Source of the DNA: Palsa-504 sp963847965
GTDB lineage: Bacteria; Actinomycetota; Actinomycetes; Streptosporangiales; Streptosporangiaceae
Length of the DNA stretch: 64,000 bases
Assembly: GCA_963847965.1 (NCBI GenBank)
Contig: CAWKCG010000023.1
Span: forward strand, 1-64,000
Reading direction: 5' to 3'
Below the pieces are notes generated by a model. That model was not told where the DNA came from. It searched no databases and saw nothing but the letters and a program-made list of their open reading frames with translations. Below, in pieces: positions 34,831 through 43,457 of this stretch. The number at the start of each line of letters is the position of its first letter. Position 1 is the first letter of the stretch. The position numbers were made by a program, and so were the translations under genes.

Positions 34831-35020
34831 CCCGGACCTCCAGGCGGCTGCGCTGGCCCGATCACCAGTCGCCCCCCATGCTCGCCCCGCATCCCGCTCA
34901 CGCCCGTCCCAACCCCAACGCCCTCAGCCTTGCGAAGGTGCTGCTGCCACTCCTATTCACAAGTACGGCGGGCGGAGCGTTCCGGTTCGACAGGTACCGA
35001 GCGTCTTTTGCGCGGTTTGG

Positions 35021-36457
35021 TCATGAGCCGTCCGGCGACACGACCGCGCACAGCCTGGCCAGCGCCGCGGTGTAGGCGTGCTCGGGCGGGCGGGCGTAGC
35101 CGATCACGAGACCAGCCCGGTCTCCCGCACCGTCCGCCGCGTAGCTTTCCAGGCCGGACAGGGCCAGGCCGTGCTCGACGGCGCGGGCGATGACCAGCCG
35201 CTCGGTGTCCGCCTCCGGCAGTTGGAGAACGGCGTGCAGTCCTGCGGCGATCCCCGTGACGTGCCGCCCCCGGCGGCCCAGGGCGACGACCAGGCGATCA
35301 CGCCGGCGCCGGTAGGAGAGCCTGGCCCGGCGGACCTGCCGGTCATAGCCGCCTGAGGTGATGAACTGGGCGAGCGTGAGCTGGTCGATCACGGAAGGTC
35401 CCGCGGCGAGATGGACCGTCACCGCTTCCAGCAGCCGCGGCGGGACGGCTAGCCAGCCTAGGCGCAGGCTCGGGGCTAGGCTCTTGCTCGCGGTGCCCGC
35501 GTAGATGACGTGATCGGGCGCCAGCGCCTGCAGGGCGCCCACCGGCTGCCGGTCATAGCGGAACTCCCCGTCGTAATCGTCCTCGATCACCATCCCGCCC
35601 CACTGCGCCGCCTGGATGCGGCGCCGCGGGTGGAGGGTCACGCCCAGCGGGAACTGATGGGCCGGGGTCAGCAGCACCGCGTCGGACCCGTCCGCCTCGC
35701 TGACGGCGGCACCCCTGTCGTCGACCGGCAACGGCCGCAGGTGCAGACCCTGCGCCGCGGCGATGTCACGGTGGGCCTGATGACCGTAGGCCTCCACGGC
35801 CAGCGTGCTCGCGCCGTGGGAGCGCAGCGCGCGGCACACGACGGCCAGGCCGTGCGCGAAACCCGAGCAGACCACGATGTGCGCCGGATCGGCGGCGACC
35901 CCCCGCGCCCGCGCCAGGTAGCCCGCCAGGACCTCCCGTAGCTGCGGGAGCCCTCGCGGGTCCGGGTAATCGAGCAGCCGGTCGGGGGCGGCGGCCAGGA
36001 CCCGGCGGGCGGTGGCCAGCCACGCCCGGCGCGGGAACGCCGACAGGTCGGGCACGCCGGCCCGCAGGTCGTAGCGGGGCAGGGCGATCTCCGCGCGGGC
36101 CGGTGATGCCGCACCGGGCTCCGCGGTGCGACGTTCGGCGACGGAGGTCCCTGATCCGGTCCGGGCGGTCAGCCACCCCTCCGCGACGAGCTGGCTGTAG
36201 ACCTCGGCGGCCGTGTTGCGGGCCACTCCGAGGTCCGCGGCCAACGCCCGTGACGACGGCAGCCGGGTTCCCGGGCCGAGGCGGCCGACCTTGATGGCGT
36301 CCCGCAGCGCGGTCTCCAGGCCCAGCCGTACGCGGTGGCCATGGGGTCCTGACAGATCGAGGTGCAGGTCAAGGCCGCCTGCCCGGGCCGGCTGCGCACC
36401 GCCTTCCGCCTGGGATGCACCGCTGCTACTGACCGCATTGGCCCATGTTTCTGACAT
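35021..36457 (-). CDS. MocR-type PLP-dependent transcriptional regulator (PdxR-like)
   Basis: 478 residues. An N-terminal GntR winged helix (VRLGLETALRDAIKVGRLGP, LPSSRALAADLGVARNTAAE) is fused to a class I aminotransferase-like domain with IEDDYDGEFRYDR and the PLP lysine in YAGTASKSLAPSLRLGW. MocR proteins of this type often control vitamin B6 or GABA genes; no such gene is adjacent here, and the pdxST genes are 16 kb away. The start lies 8 bases from a TAAGGT that could serve as the -10 of a leaderless mRNA. Confidence 0.9.
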   Translation of the reverse strand: MSETWANAVSSSGASQAEGGAQPARAGGLDLHLDLSGPHGHRVRLGLETALRDAIKVGRLGPGTRLPSSRALAADLGVARNTAAEVYSQLVAEGWLTARTGSGTSVAERRTAEPGAASPARAEIALPRYDLRAGVPDLSAFPRRAWLATARRVLAAAPDRLLDYPDPRGLPQLREVLAGYLARARGVAADPAHIVVCSGFAHGLAVVCRALRSHGASTLAVEAYGHQAHRDIAAAQGLHLRPLPVDDRGAAVSEADGSDAVLLTPAHQFPLGVTLHPRRRIQAAQWGGMVIEDDYDGEFRYDRQPVGALQALAPDHVIYAGTASKSLAPSLRLGWLAVPPRLLEAVTVHLAAGPSVIDQLTLAQFITSGGYDRQVRRARLSYRRRRDRLVVALGRRGRHVTGIAAGLHAVLQLPEADTERLVIARAVEHGLALSGLESYAADGAGDRAGLVIGYARPPEHAYTAALARLCAVVSPDGS

Positions 36458-36554
36458 AGAACTGGACCTTACCCTGGGCCGCTTGAGCTCATAGGGTCGA
36501 AGATATGACGGCCTGGGTTCCGGGCTCCTACCAGCCTTGACCGCTACCCGCGGG

Positions 36555-37145
36555 TCAGTTGGGGAGAGGGGCGGGGTGCGCGCGCCAGCGGGGTTGCGGG
36601 TGGTCGGGCAACGTGACGCGGCCGCCTGCCCACAGCAGCGAGGTCCACGGGTCGACGTCGGTCAGGCCGACAGGCGCCTGGGGGTACAGGCGGGCGAACA
36701 CGCGGCGGCATACGTCGGGCGGCGGATCCAGGCTCAGGCCGAAGCCCTGCGCGATGTCGTTCCCGTGCAGGAGCGCCTCGTTGCAGCCCAGCGCGGCGAA
36801 GCCCTCGGGATCGGCCATTCCGGCCGGGTGAAAGGCGCGGACGTGCGCCGGTGACGCGCGCACCATCGAGGCGAGGACGCGCCCGCCGGTGACCGCGAAC
36901 TCCAGCACCTCGGCCGGGGACGCATCCTTCTCCGCCGTCGCCACGGCCCGCACGTACCTGGTGGTGGGCTGGACGGCGAGCTGCCACGCGTACGACAGCA
37001 GGCAGTCGCCGATGTGCTCGGCGGTATGCCAGCAATCCCACTCCAGAGTGCCCGCCCGTACCGACCAGTCCCGGTCGGTCACCGGCAACAGGCCGCGCAT
37101 CACACACGAGATCGCATCGTCGAGGTCACTGGCGGTCACGATCAT
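36555..37145 (-). CDS. DinB-fold, maleylpyruvate isomerase-like metal-binding protein
   Basis: 196 residues of the mycothiol-dependent DinB-like superfamily. Metal-ligand histidines are in WDCWHTAEHIGDCL and in ALLHGNDIAQGFGL, with the C-terminal segment WTSLLWAGGRVTLPDHP. Proteins of this type are metal-dependent S-transferases or isomerases that use mycothiol; the substrate is unknown. It lies in the same direction as the MocR gene and 97 bases upstream of it, so it could be in its transcription unit. Confidence 0.8.
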   Translation of the reverse strand: MIVTASDLDDAISCVMRGLLPVTDRDWSVRAGTLEWDCWHTAEHIGDCLLSYAWQLAVQPTTRYVRAVATAEKDASPAEVLEFAVTGGRVLASMVRASPAHVRAFHPAGMADPEGFAALGCNEALLHGNDIAQGFGLSLDPPPDVCRRVFARLYPQAPVGLTDVDPWTSLLWAGGRVTLPDHPQPRWRAHPAPLPN

Positions 37146-37268
37146 GGTGTTTCGAGCCTACGGTCATCGGACCGCCGCCACGAGCGTTTCGCCAGTTGTG
37201 ACGCGCATCGAGGCATTCCGGTCAGTGCTGTCCCGGAACGCGTCACGGCGGGACACGGCGCCGCAGGA

Positions 37269-37640
37269 TCAGGAGCCGTACTCGTCGTGGCGGCGGACCA
37301 GAACTGCGAGAAGCCGTCGGCCGGTTCGTCGCGCCCCTTGGGGACGAGATCCAGGAGCTGGTAGGTGCCGTTGATCGCGTCGATGCCGCGCCCACGCAGA
37401 GTAGGTGTGGAACACCTGATCCTGCTCGTTCCTGGCGAAGACGCTCAGTCCCTCGCGGTCCTCGAACCCGGGGGCGGAGGAGCCGTAGTTGTAGAGCGCG
37501 GCCCGGTGACCTGCGGCCGCCGGATCGACCCGCGGTTGGTTCGGCGTGGGCGGTAACGTGAAGCGGAACGGCTGGAACGGTCCGGCACCTGACCCACGAC
37601 CCGGAGAGGTCTTGCGGCCCGCGACCGAATTGCCTGCATG
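37269..37640 (-). pseudogene. Decayed DUF899-family (thioredoxin-like) gene remnant
   Basis: The minus strand reads AALYNYGSSAPGFEDREGLS, VFARNEQDQVFHTYSAWAR, then in the next frame IDAINGTYQLLDLVPKGRDE, and in a third frame VRRHDEYGS with a stop at 37269. In that order these are the conserved C-terminal blocks of DUF899 proteins. At least two frameshifts separate them. The N-terminal thioredoxin-like half is not found upstream. The surrounding 37146-37749 stretch shows no intact gene. Confidence 0.65.
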
Positions 37641-37749
37641 GTTCCTGCCGGTCCCGCGGCTGTCTTCGGTTACCTTTACCGCAACGACCAGCGCGGCTGT
37701 CTAGCCGGGCCCGGCGGCGACCTGGTTGCCCTTCGCGCGGAGGTGGGCG

Positions 37750-38940
37750 GTGAGCGATGACAAGATCCCACCGCTCGACGCCCGTGAGCTGGCCGATTGC
37801 TTCGCCGCCCAGGCCCGCGGCCTGTTCGGGTACGCCTGCGTCCTAGCCCAGGGGAATGAGGCGTCGGCCGCGGATCTCGTCCAGGCGGCCTTCGAAGCCG
37901 GACGCCGGGGCTGGCCGGTCGTGCGCGCCCTGGACGAGGAGAAGCGCCGCGGCTGGCTCCGTGGCACGCTGGCCGCGGTCGTGGTAAGCGGGTCCCGCCG
38001 CGAACCAACGCCGCCCGACCAGCTGGTGCGGATTGAGGACTGCTCCCGCACAAGCCAGCCCGGTCCGCCGGAGCAGGCGTTTTCCGCGACCGTGCTGGAA
38101 CGATCCTGGCGGGTCATCCAGGACATGCCGGAACGGCACCACCTGGCGGCGCTGCTGCACTGGCACCTGGACATGAAGGAGGCCGACATCGCCGCGGCCC
38201 TGGGCCTGGCCGACGCGACGCTGAGCACGGACCTGGACCGGGCGCGGCAGAAGCTGACCGCGCAGCTCGCGCCCGAGAACCCGGGTACCGGTGACGACCC
38301 GGAACATGACGTAGCGCTTTCGCACCTGTACCAGCAGGTCACCGTGCTGCAGGAGGCCCGGTTCGCCGCCGGCTACGACCTCACGGCCGGCCTGGACAGG
38401 TACCGGACCTGGCTTCGCGACGAGCGCGGCGCGGACCTCGCGGTCCAGGATCTGTACGCCACGCAGTACAAGGCCCTGGTGCGGCTGGCGGCCATGCTCG
38501 TGCGCGACACGCCCACCGCCGAGGAGGTGGTGCAGGACGCGTTCGTCGACATGCACAGGGGCTGGCACCGGCTGGCAGACACCGAGAAGGCGCTCGCCTA
38601 CCTGCGGCAGGCGGTGGTGAACAAGGCGCGTTCCGTCCTGCGCCACCGGATCGTGGTCGAGAAGAACCTGCAGAACGCGCCGCCGGACATGCCGAGCGCC
38701 GAACACGGGGCCTTTGCCATGCTCGAGCGGGACGAGGTGGTGGCCGCGCTCCGCAAGCTGCCCGAACGGCAGCGCGAGGCGATCGTCCTGCGGTATTACC
38801 TGGACCTGTCCGAGGCGGAGATAGCGGCCACGATGGGGATCAGCCGCGGGGCGGTGAAGAGTCATACCGCGCGTGGGATGGCGGCCCTCCGCGCCTTGCT
38901 GGAACAAAGTGACGGCGGGGAGGCTGGAAAAAAGGAGTGA
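37750..38940 (+). CDS. Double-module ECF sigma factor (degenerate module plus SigE-type module)
   Basis: 396 residues from GTG 37750 (GGAGG seven bases upstream). Residues about 12-190 form one sigma2-sigma4 unit with weak region 2 (CFAAQARGLFGYACVLAQGN) and a helix-turn-helix-like sigma4 (MKEADIAAALGLADATLSTD). Residues about 225-390 form a second, canonical SigE-family unit: LVRLAAMLVRDTPTAEEVVQ, DAFVDMHRGW, KARSVLRHRIVVEK, RKLPERQREAIVLRYYLDLS and IAATMGISRGAVKSHTARG. A fusion of two sigma modules is unusual; the first may serve as a regulatory or anti-sigma-like part. No anti-sigma gene follows; a PCMT-type methyltransferase starts 36 bases downstream. Confidence 0.85.
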   Translation: MSDDKIPPLDARELADCFAAQARGLFGYACVLAQGNEASAADLVQAAFEAGRRGWPVVRALDEEKRRGWLRGTLAAVVVSGSRREPTPPDQLVRIEDCSRTSQPGPPEQAFSATVLERSWRVIQDMPERHHLAALLHWHLDMKEADIAAALGLADATLSTDLDRARQKLTAQLAPENPGTGDDPEHDVALSHLYQQVTVLQEARFAAGYDLTAGLDRYRTWLRDERGADLAVQDLYATQYKALVRLAAMLVRDTPTAEEVVQDAFVDMHRGWHRLADTEKALAYLRQAVVNKARSVLRHRIVVEKNLQNAPPDMPSAEHGAFAMLERDEVVAALRKLPERQREAIVLRYYLDLSEAEIAATMGISRGAVKSHTARGMAALRALLEQSDGGEAGKKE

Positions 38941-38976
38941 CGGCGGGGAGCCGGCCACGGCCTTAAGGGCGAGCCC

Positions 38977-40185
38977 ATGACGCAGAAAGATCCGGTCTAC
39001 GCCGACCAGGCGGGGATCCGGGCCATGATCGACAGGTACGCCGACGAGCTGAAGGCGACGGGCGCGATCACGTCGCCGGCGGTGGAGCGGGCGTTCCGGA
39101 CCGCGGAGCGGCACCGGCTGCTCGAGACGTTCTACCATCGCACCGACCGCGGCGCCGGGGGCAGGTTCATCACGTTTCAGCACGATCCTGGGCATCCGCG
39201 ACCGGATCACCTCGCGCTCATCTACGCCGACACCGTGCTGGCCACCCGGTTCATCGACGGGCTGCCCGCCAGTTCCACGTCCCAGGCGTCGCTGGTGGCC
39301 GCGATGCTTGAGCTCCTCGACCTGTCCGCGGGCATGAACGTCCTCGAGATCGGGGCGGGCACCGGCTACAACGCGGCGCTGATGGCCGAGATCGTGGGCG
39401 ACCAGCGCCTGGTGGTCACCGTGGACGTGCTCGAGGACGTGGTGGACCAGACGCGGCGGCTCCTGGCCGGGGCGGGCTACCCGCAGATCCAGGTCCTGCT
39501 GCGGGACGGGTTCGAGGGCGTTCCCGAGCGCGCGCCGTTCGACCGGATCGTGGCCACCGTGGGCTGCTCGGACCTGTCGCCGCGCTGGGCCGAGCAGCTG
39601 GCCCCCGGGGGATCGATGCTGGTGCCCGTGGAGCAGGCCACCGGGCATCCGCTGGTGCTGGTCACGAAGCAGGACGGCACGCTGCGCGGGCGGATGGTCC
39701 TGCGGACCGGGTTCATGCCGGTGCGCGGCCCCCTGCACATCGAGGACCTGTGGGCGCGGGGCGTGGTCGTGAGGGATCAGGCCGAGCTGGTCCATGAACC
39801 CGATTCCGGGCCGCGCTTCGCCGCGCGCCCGCCCGGCGAGCCGATGGACCTGACCGACGACGAGACCGACTTCTTGTTCTTCCTCGGGCTGGAAGACCGC
39901 CGGGCGTGCTGGGCGCCGCAGGGGCCCGCGCTCAGCGAGGGCTCGGGCGGCTGGGCCGCGCTGGCTCCCGACGGGATCTGGTGGTGGAAGGACGCATCCC
40001 TGGCCGGTGAACTCGACCGGCATTACCGGGACTGGGACGCGCTCGGCCAGCCGGCGCTCGAGGACTACCAGGTGTCGTTCGTGCCGGTCGACCAGGCGGG
40101 CGGTCCGCCGCCCGGGGGCTGGCAGATAGCGCGGAGGTTCTACCGCGAGCTGCTTTCGCTGCCACCGTCTGGGCGAGAGGGGTGA
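38977..40185 (+). CDS. PCMT-type (protein-L-isoaspartate O-methyltransferase-like) methyltransferase
   Basis: 402 residues. The SAM-binding core is clear: STSQASLVAAMLELLDL, then motif I MNVLEIGAGTGYNAALMAEI, VVTVDVLEDVVDQ and DRIVATVGCSDLSPRWAEQL. Compared with housekeeping PCMT it has a long C-terminal extension (LRTGFMPVRG, then 150 residues rich in Trp and Asp). Such extended forms are common in actinomycetes, and some act in modified-peptide pathways (FxLD type). No precursor peptide is visible nearby, so either repair of isoaspartyl proteins or peptide tailoring is possible. It probably shares a transcript with the double sigma gene. Confidence 0.85.
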   Translation: MTQKDPVYADQAGIRAMIDRYADELKATGAITSPAVERAFRTAERHRLLETFYHRTDRGAGGRFITFQHDPGHPRPDHLALIYADTVLATRFIDGLPASSTSQASLVAAMLELLDLSAGMNVLEIGAGTGYNAALMAEIVGDQRLVVTVDVLEDVVDQTRRLLAGAGYPQIQVLLRDGFEGVPERAPFDRIVATVGCSDLSPRWAEQLAPGGSMLVPVEQATGHPLVLVTKQDGTLRGRMVLRTGFMPVRGPLHIEDLWARGVVVRDQAELVHEPDSGPRFAARPPGEPMDLTDDETDFLFFLGLEDRRACWAPQGPALSEGSGGWAALAPDGIWWWKDASLAGELDRHYRDWDALGQPALEDYQVSFVPVDQAGGPPPGGWQIARRFYRELLSLPPSGREG

Positions 40186-40226
40186 GCGGGGGAGCAACCA
40201 CCGCCGTTCGGGATAAATAAAGATTT
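40186..40226. repeat. 40-bp dispersed element, copy 1
   Basis: GCGGGGGAGCAACCACCGCC followed by GTTCGGG and an A/T-rich tail. The first 27 bases match bases 60180-60206 with two differences. It lies between the methyltransferase stop and the response-regulator fusion gene. Confidence 0.55.
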
Positions 40227-40245
40227 TCTGGGAGATCGGCCGGGA

Positions 40246-41958
40246 ATGTTAGGCCGTGTCGATGAATTTACTATGGGTATTATGACGGCTTCGGATGAGA
40301 CGATCCGTACCGCGATCATGACCGTGGACGACGACCCGGGGGTGTCGCGCGCGGTGGCGCGGGACCTGCGGCGGCGGTACGGCGAACGGTACCGGATCGT
40401 GCGGGCCGAGTCGGCGGCGGCGGCCCTGGACGCGCTGCGGCAGATGAAGCTGCGCGGCAACCTGGTCGCGGTGATCGTGGCCGACTACCGGATGCCAGAG
40501 CTGAACGGGATCGAGTTCCTCGAGCAGGCGATGGACATCTATCCGGGCGCGCGGCGGGTGCTGCTCACCGCGTACGCCGACACGGGCGCAGCGATCGACG
40601 CGATCAACGTCGTCGACCTCGACCACTACCTGCTCAAGCCCTGGGACCCGCCGGAAGAGAAGCTCTACCCGGTGCTGGACGCGCTGCTGGATGCGTGGCT
40701 GACCTCGGATCACCGGCCGGTGCCCGAGACCAAGGTGGTCGGGCACCGCTGGTCGGCGCGCTCGTCGGAGGTCCGCGAGTTCCTGGCGCGCAACCAGGTG
40801 CCTTACCGGTGGTACAACTCAGACGAGCCGGAGGGGCAGCGGCTGCTCGACGCGGCCGGCGCGGACGGGCGCGCGCTGCCCGTTGTGATCACGCAGGACG
40901 GCGAGCCGCTGATCGAGCCGACCGACGCGGAGCTGGCCTTGCGCGTCGGGCTCGCGACCACGCCGGCGAAGGACTTCTACGACCTGATCGTCATCGGCGG
41001 CGGGCAGGCCGGCCTCGGCGCGGCGGTGTACGGCGCCTCGGAGGGGCTGCGCACTGTGCTCGTGGAGCGGCTGGCGACCGGCGGGCAGGCGGGGCAGAGC
41101 TCGCGGATCGAGAACTACTTGGGCTTCCCGGACGGGGTGTCCGGGGCGCAGCTGACCGACCGGGCCCGGAGGCAGGCGACCAAGTTCGGCGCCGAGGTGC
41201 TCACCACCCGCGAGGTGGTCGGCGTGGAGGTGCGCGGGTCGGCGCGCCGGGTCAGGTTCGCCGACGACACCTTCATCGACGCGCACACCGTCATCCTGGC
41301 CACCGGCGTGTCCTACCGGGTGCTGGACGCGCCCGGCCTCGCCGAGCTGACCGGGCGCGGGGTGTATTACGGGTCCGCGCTCACCGAGGCTTCGGCGTGC
41401 CTGGGGCAGGACGTCTACGTCGTCGGGGGCGCGAACTCGGCCGGGCAGGCTGCGGTGTACCTGGCGCGGCACGCGAAATCGGTGACGATCCTGGTCCGGG
41501 GCTCGTCGCTGGAGAAGTCGATGTCCTACTACCTGATCAAGCAGATCGAGGACATCCCGAACATCAAGGTGCGCACCTGCACCGAGGTCATCGGGGCCGA
41601 GGGCGACGATCACCTGGAGCGGCTGAGGCTGCGGGACACCGCGAACGGGTCCGTGGAGACGGTGGACGCGCAGCTTCTGTTCCTGTTCATCGGCGCGGCG
41701 CCGCTCACCGACTGGCTGGGCGACCTCGTGGTGCGAGACCCCCGGGGTTTCGTGGTCGCGGGGCCTGACCTGTCCGTGGCCGGCGAGCGCCCGCACGGCT
41801 GGGAGCTTGACCGGATGCCGTACCACCTGGAAACCAGCGTGCCCGGCGTGTTCGTGGCCGGGGACGCGCGCGCCGAGTCCGCCAAGCGGGTGGCCTCGGC
41901 CGTCGGGGAGGGGGCGCTGGCCGTCATGCTCGTGCACAGGTATCTGGAGAAGAGATGA
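40246..41958 (+). CDS. Response regulator - thioredoxin reductase-like fusion protein
   Basis: 570 residues in three parts. Residues 22-140 are a receiver domain (VDDDPG, phospho-acceptor Asp 80 in VIVADYRMPE, Lys 131 in LKPWDPP). About 160-235 is a glutaredoxin/thioredoxin-like segment (RWSARSSEVREFLARNQVPY) lacking any CxxC. From about 245 there is an FAD/NAD(P)-binding oxidoreductase of thioredoxin reductase type (IGGGQAGLGAA, NYLGFPDGVSG, VVGGANSAGQAA, VFVAGDAR). The redox CxxC of true thioredoxin reductases is absent; only one Cys (SACLGQD) is near that place. The stop overlaps the kinase start (ATGA). ATG 40246 or an in-frame ATG at 40273 or 40282 could be the start. Confidence 0.88.
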   Translation: MLGRVDEFTMGIMTASDETIRTAIMTVDDDPGVSRAVARDLRRRYGERYRIVRAESAAAALDALRQMKLRGNLVAVIVADYRMPELNGIEFLEQAMDIYPGARRVLLTAYADTGAAIDAINVVDLDHYLLKPWDPPEEKLYPVLDALLDAWLTSDHRPVPETKVVGHRWSARSSEVREFLARNQVPYRWYNSDEPEGQRLLDAAGADGRALPVVITQDGEPLIEPTDAELALRVGLATTPAKDFYDLIVIGGGQAGLGAAVYGASEGLRTVLVERLATGGQAGQSSRIENYLGFPDGVSGAQLTDRARRQATKFGAEVLTTREVVGVEVRGSARRVRFADDTFIDAHTVILATGVSYRVLDAPGLAELTGRGVYYGSALTEASACLGQDVYVVGGANSAGQAAVYLARHAKSVTILVRGSSLEKSMSYYLIKQIEDIPNIKVRTCTEVIGAEGDDHLERLRLRDTANGSVETVDAQLLFLFIGAAPLTDWLGDLVVRDPRGFVVAGPDLSVAGERPHGWELDRMPYHLETSVPGVFVAGDARAESAKRVASAVGEGALAVMLVHRYLEKR

Positions 41959-43457
41959 GCGAGGCTGTCGGGGCTTTTGGGTCCGCTGAGGCTTCTGGGG
42001 CTGCTGGGGCCGTTAGGGCCGTTGGGGCTGTGCCCGAGGAGCTGGAGTGCGGCATCGACGAGTTGCGCACCCTGTTCCTGTTCGAGAAGCTGACCGACGA
42101 GCAGCTCACCTGGCTCTGCGAGCGGGGGCATGTCGAGCTGTTCCAGCCGGGGCCGGTTTACGCCGAGGGCTCCGCCGCGACCTGTTTGTACATCATGCTC
42201 GACGGCGCCGTGGTTATGTCGCGTCGGGTCGGCGCCGACAACGTGGAGATCGGCCGGACATCGCAGCGTGGCGTGTACGGCGGGGCGTTCACCGCCTACC
42301 TCGGCGACCGGGTGCCGCAGATTTACCAGAACTCGATGCGGGCGACCGAGCCCTCGCGGTTCTTCGTGCTGGACGCCCGTCACTTCGCCGAGCTGATGAA
42401 CGAGTGGTTCCCGATCGCGGTGCACCTGCTCGAGGGGCTGTTCATCGGCAACAAGAACACCCAGCAGGCCATCGGCCAGCGCGAACGGCTGCTGGCGCTC
42501 GGATCGCTGTCGGCCGGGCTGACCCACGAGCTCAATAACCCGGCGGCGGCGGCGGTCCGGGCCACCGCGGCGCTGCGCGAGCGGGTCGCCGGGATGCGGC
42601 ACAAGCTGGGCATGATCGCGGGCGGTAAGTGGGACCGAACCACCCTGGAGACGCTGATCAGGCTTCAGGAGGAGGCGGCCGAGCGGGTGCCGAAGGCGCA
42701 GGCGCTGACGCCGCTCGAGGCGTCGGACCGGGAGGACACGATCACCGACTGGCTGGACGCCCGCGGCATCGACGATGGCTGGCAGCTGGCGCCGACCTTC
42801 GTGGCGGCCGGCCTGGACACCTCCTGGCTCGACCACGTGGAGGCGACGGTAGACCCCGAGACGCTCGCGGCCGCGCTGCGCTGGCTGAACTACACCGTCG
42901 ACACCGAGCTGCTGATGAACGAGATCGAGGACTCCACCACCCGGATCTCGACCCTGGTCGGTGCGGCCAAGCAATACTCCCAGCTGGACCGGGCCCCGTT
43001 CCAGGTGGTTGACGTGCACGAACTGCTGGACAGCACGCTGATGATGCTGGCCGGCAAGATCCCGCCGGGCATCCGCGTGGTGAAGGAGTACTACGCCGGG
43101 CTGCCCAGGATCTCCGCGTACGCGGGCGAGCTGAACCAGGTCTGGACCAACCTGATCGACAACGCGGTGTCGGCGATGGGCTCGACGGGCGTGCTGACCG
43201 TGCGCACGGGGCTGGACAGGGATCAGGTGTTCGTAGAGTTCGGGGACACCGGGCCCGGGGTTCCGGCCGAGCTGCGGGAGCGGATCTTCGAGCCGTTCTT
43301 CACCACCAAGCCGGTCGGCGAGGGGACCGGGCTGGGGCTGGACATCTCGTGGCGCATCGTGGTGAACAAGCACCACGGCTATATCCAGCTGGAATCATCG
43401 CCGGGTGACACGCGTTTCCGTGTCCGGCTTCCGATCACCCCTCCAGAGGAGAGCTGA
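41955..43457 (+). CDS. Sensor histidine kinase with N-terminal cyclic-nucleotide-binding domain
   Basis: 500 residues, no membrane segment. The first 27 residues are Gly/Ala/Val-rich from a short degenerate DNA repeat. About 35-160 is a cNMP-binding domain (FLFEKLTDEQLTWLCERGHV, YAEGSAATCLYIMLDGAVVM, YGGAFTAYLG). The phospho-acceptor His 191 is in GLTHELNNPAAAA. The ATPase domain shows NQVWTNLIDNAVSAMG, GDTGPGVP, FEPFFTTK and GTGLGL. It overlaps the response-regulator fusion upstream, so the two are the natural partners. The zinc-finger gene starts on the base after its stop. Confidence 0.92.
   Translation: MSEAVGAFGSAEASGAAGAVRAVGAVPEELECGIDELRTLFLFEKLTDEQLTWLCERGHVELFQPGPVYAEGSAATCLYIMLDGAVVMSRRVGADNVEIGRTSQRGVYGGAFTAYLGDRVPQIYQNSMRATEPSRFFVLDARHFAELMNEWFPIAVHLLEGLFIGNKNTQQAIGQRERLLALGSLSAGLTHELNNPAAAAVRATAALRERVAGMRHKLGMIAGGKWDRTTLETLIRLQEEAAERVPKAQALTPLEASDREDTITDWLDARGIDDGWQLAPTFVAAGLDTSWLDHVEATVDPETLAAALRWLNYTVDTELLMNEIEDSTTRISTLVGAAKQYSQLDRAPFQVVDVHELLDSTLMMLAGKIPPGIRVVKEYYAGLPRISAYAGELNQVWTNLIDNAVSAMGSTGVLTVRTGLDRDQVFVEFGDTGPGVPAELRERIFEPFFTTKPVGEGTGLGLDISWRIVVNKHHGYIQLESSPGDTRFRVRLPITPPEES

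Noticed and set aside
35021..36457. MocR protein as the regulator of the pdxS-pdxT genes in this window
   Set aside because: The genes are 16 kb apart, and I saw no shared operator-like repeats in the two upstream regions.
37843..40197. 784-residue open frame antisense to the sigma factor and methyltransferase
   Set aside because: Its composition (Arg, His, Val, Gln-rich) is typical of an antisense shadow; both plus-strand genes are conserved.
40186..40245. c-di-AMP (ydaO-type) or other riboswitch upstream of the response-regulator fusion
   Set aside because: The element is too short and lacks the expected conserved helices; it is better described as a short dispersed repeat.
40246..41958. 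Annotation as a true thioredoxin reductase
   Set aside because: The redox-active CxxC is absent and the N-terminal half is a receiver plus a glutaredoxin-like segment, so only the fold is claimed.
41610..43376. 588-residue open frame antisense to the histidine kinase
   Set aside because: The plus strand holds all kinase boxes; the frame resembles no protein.
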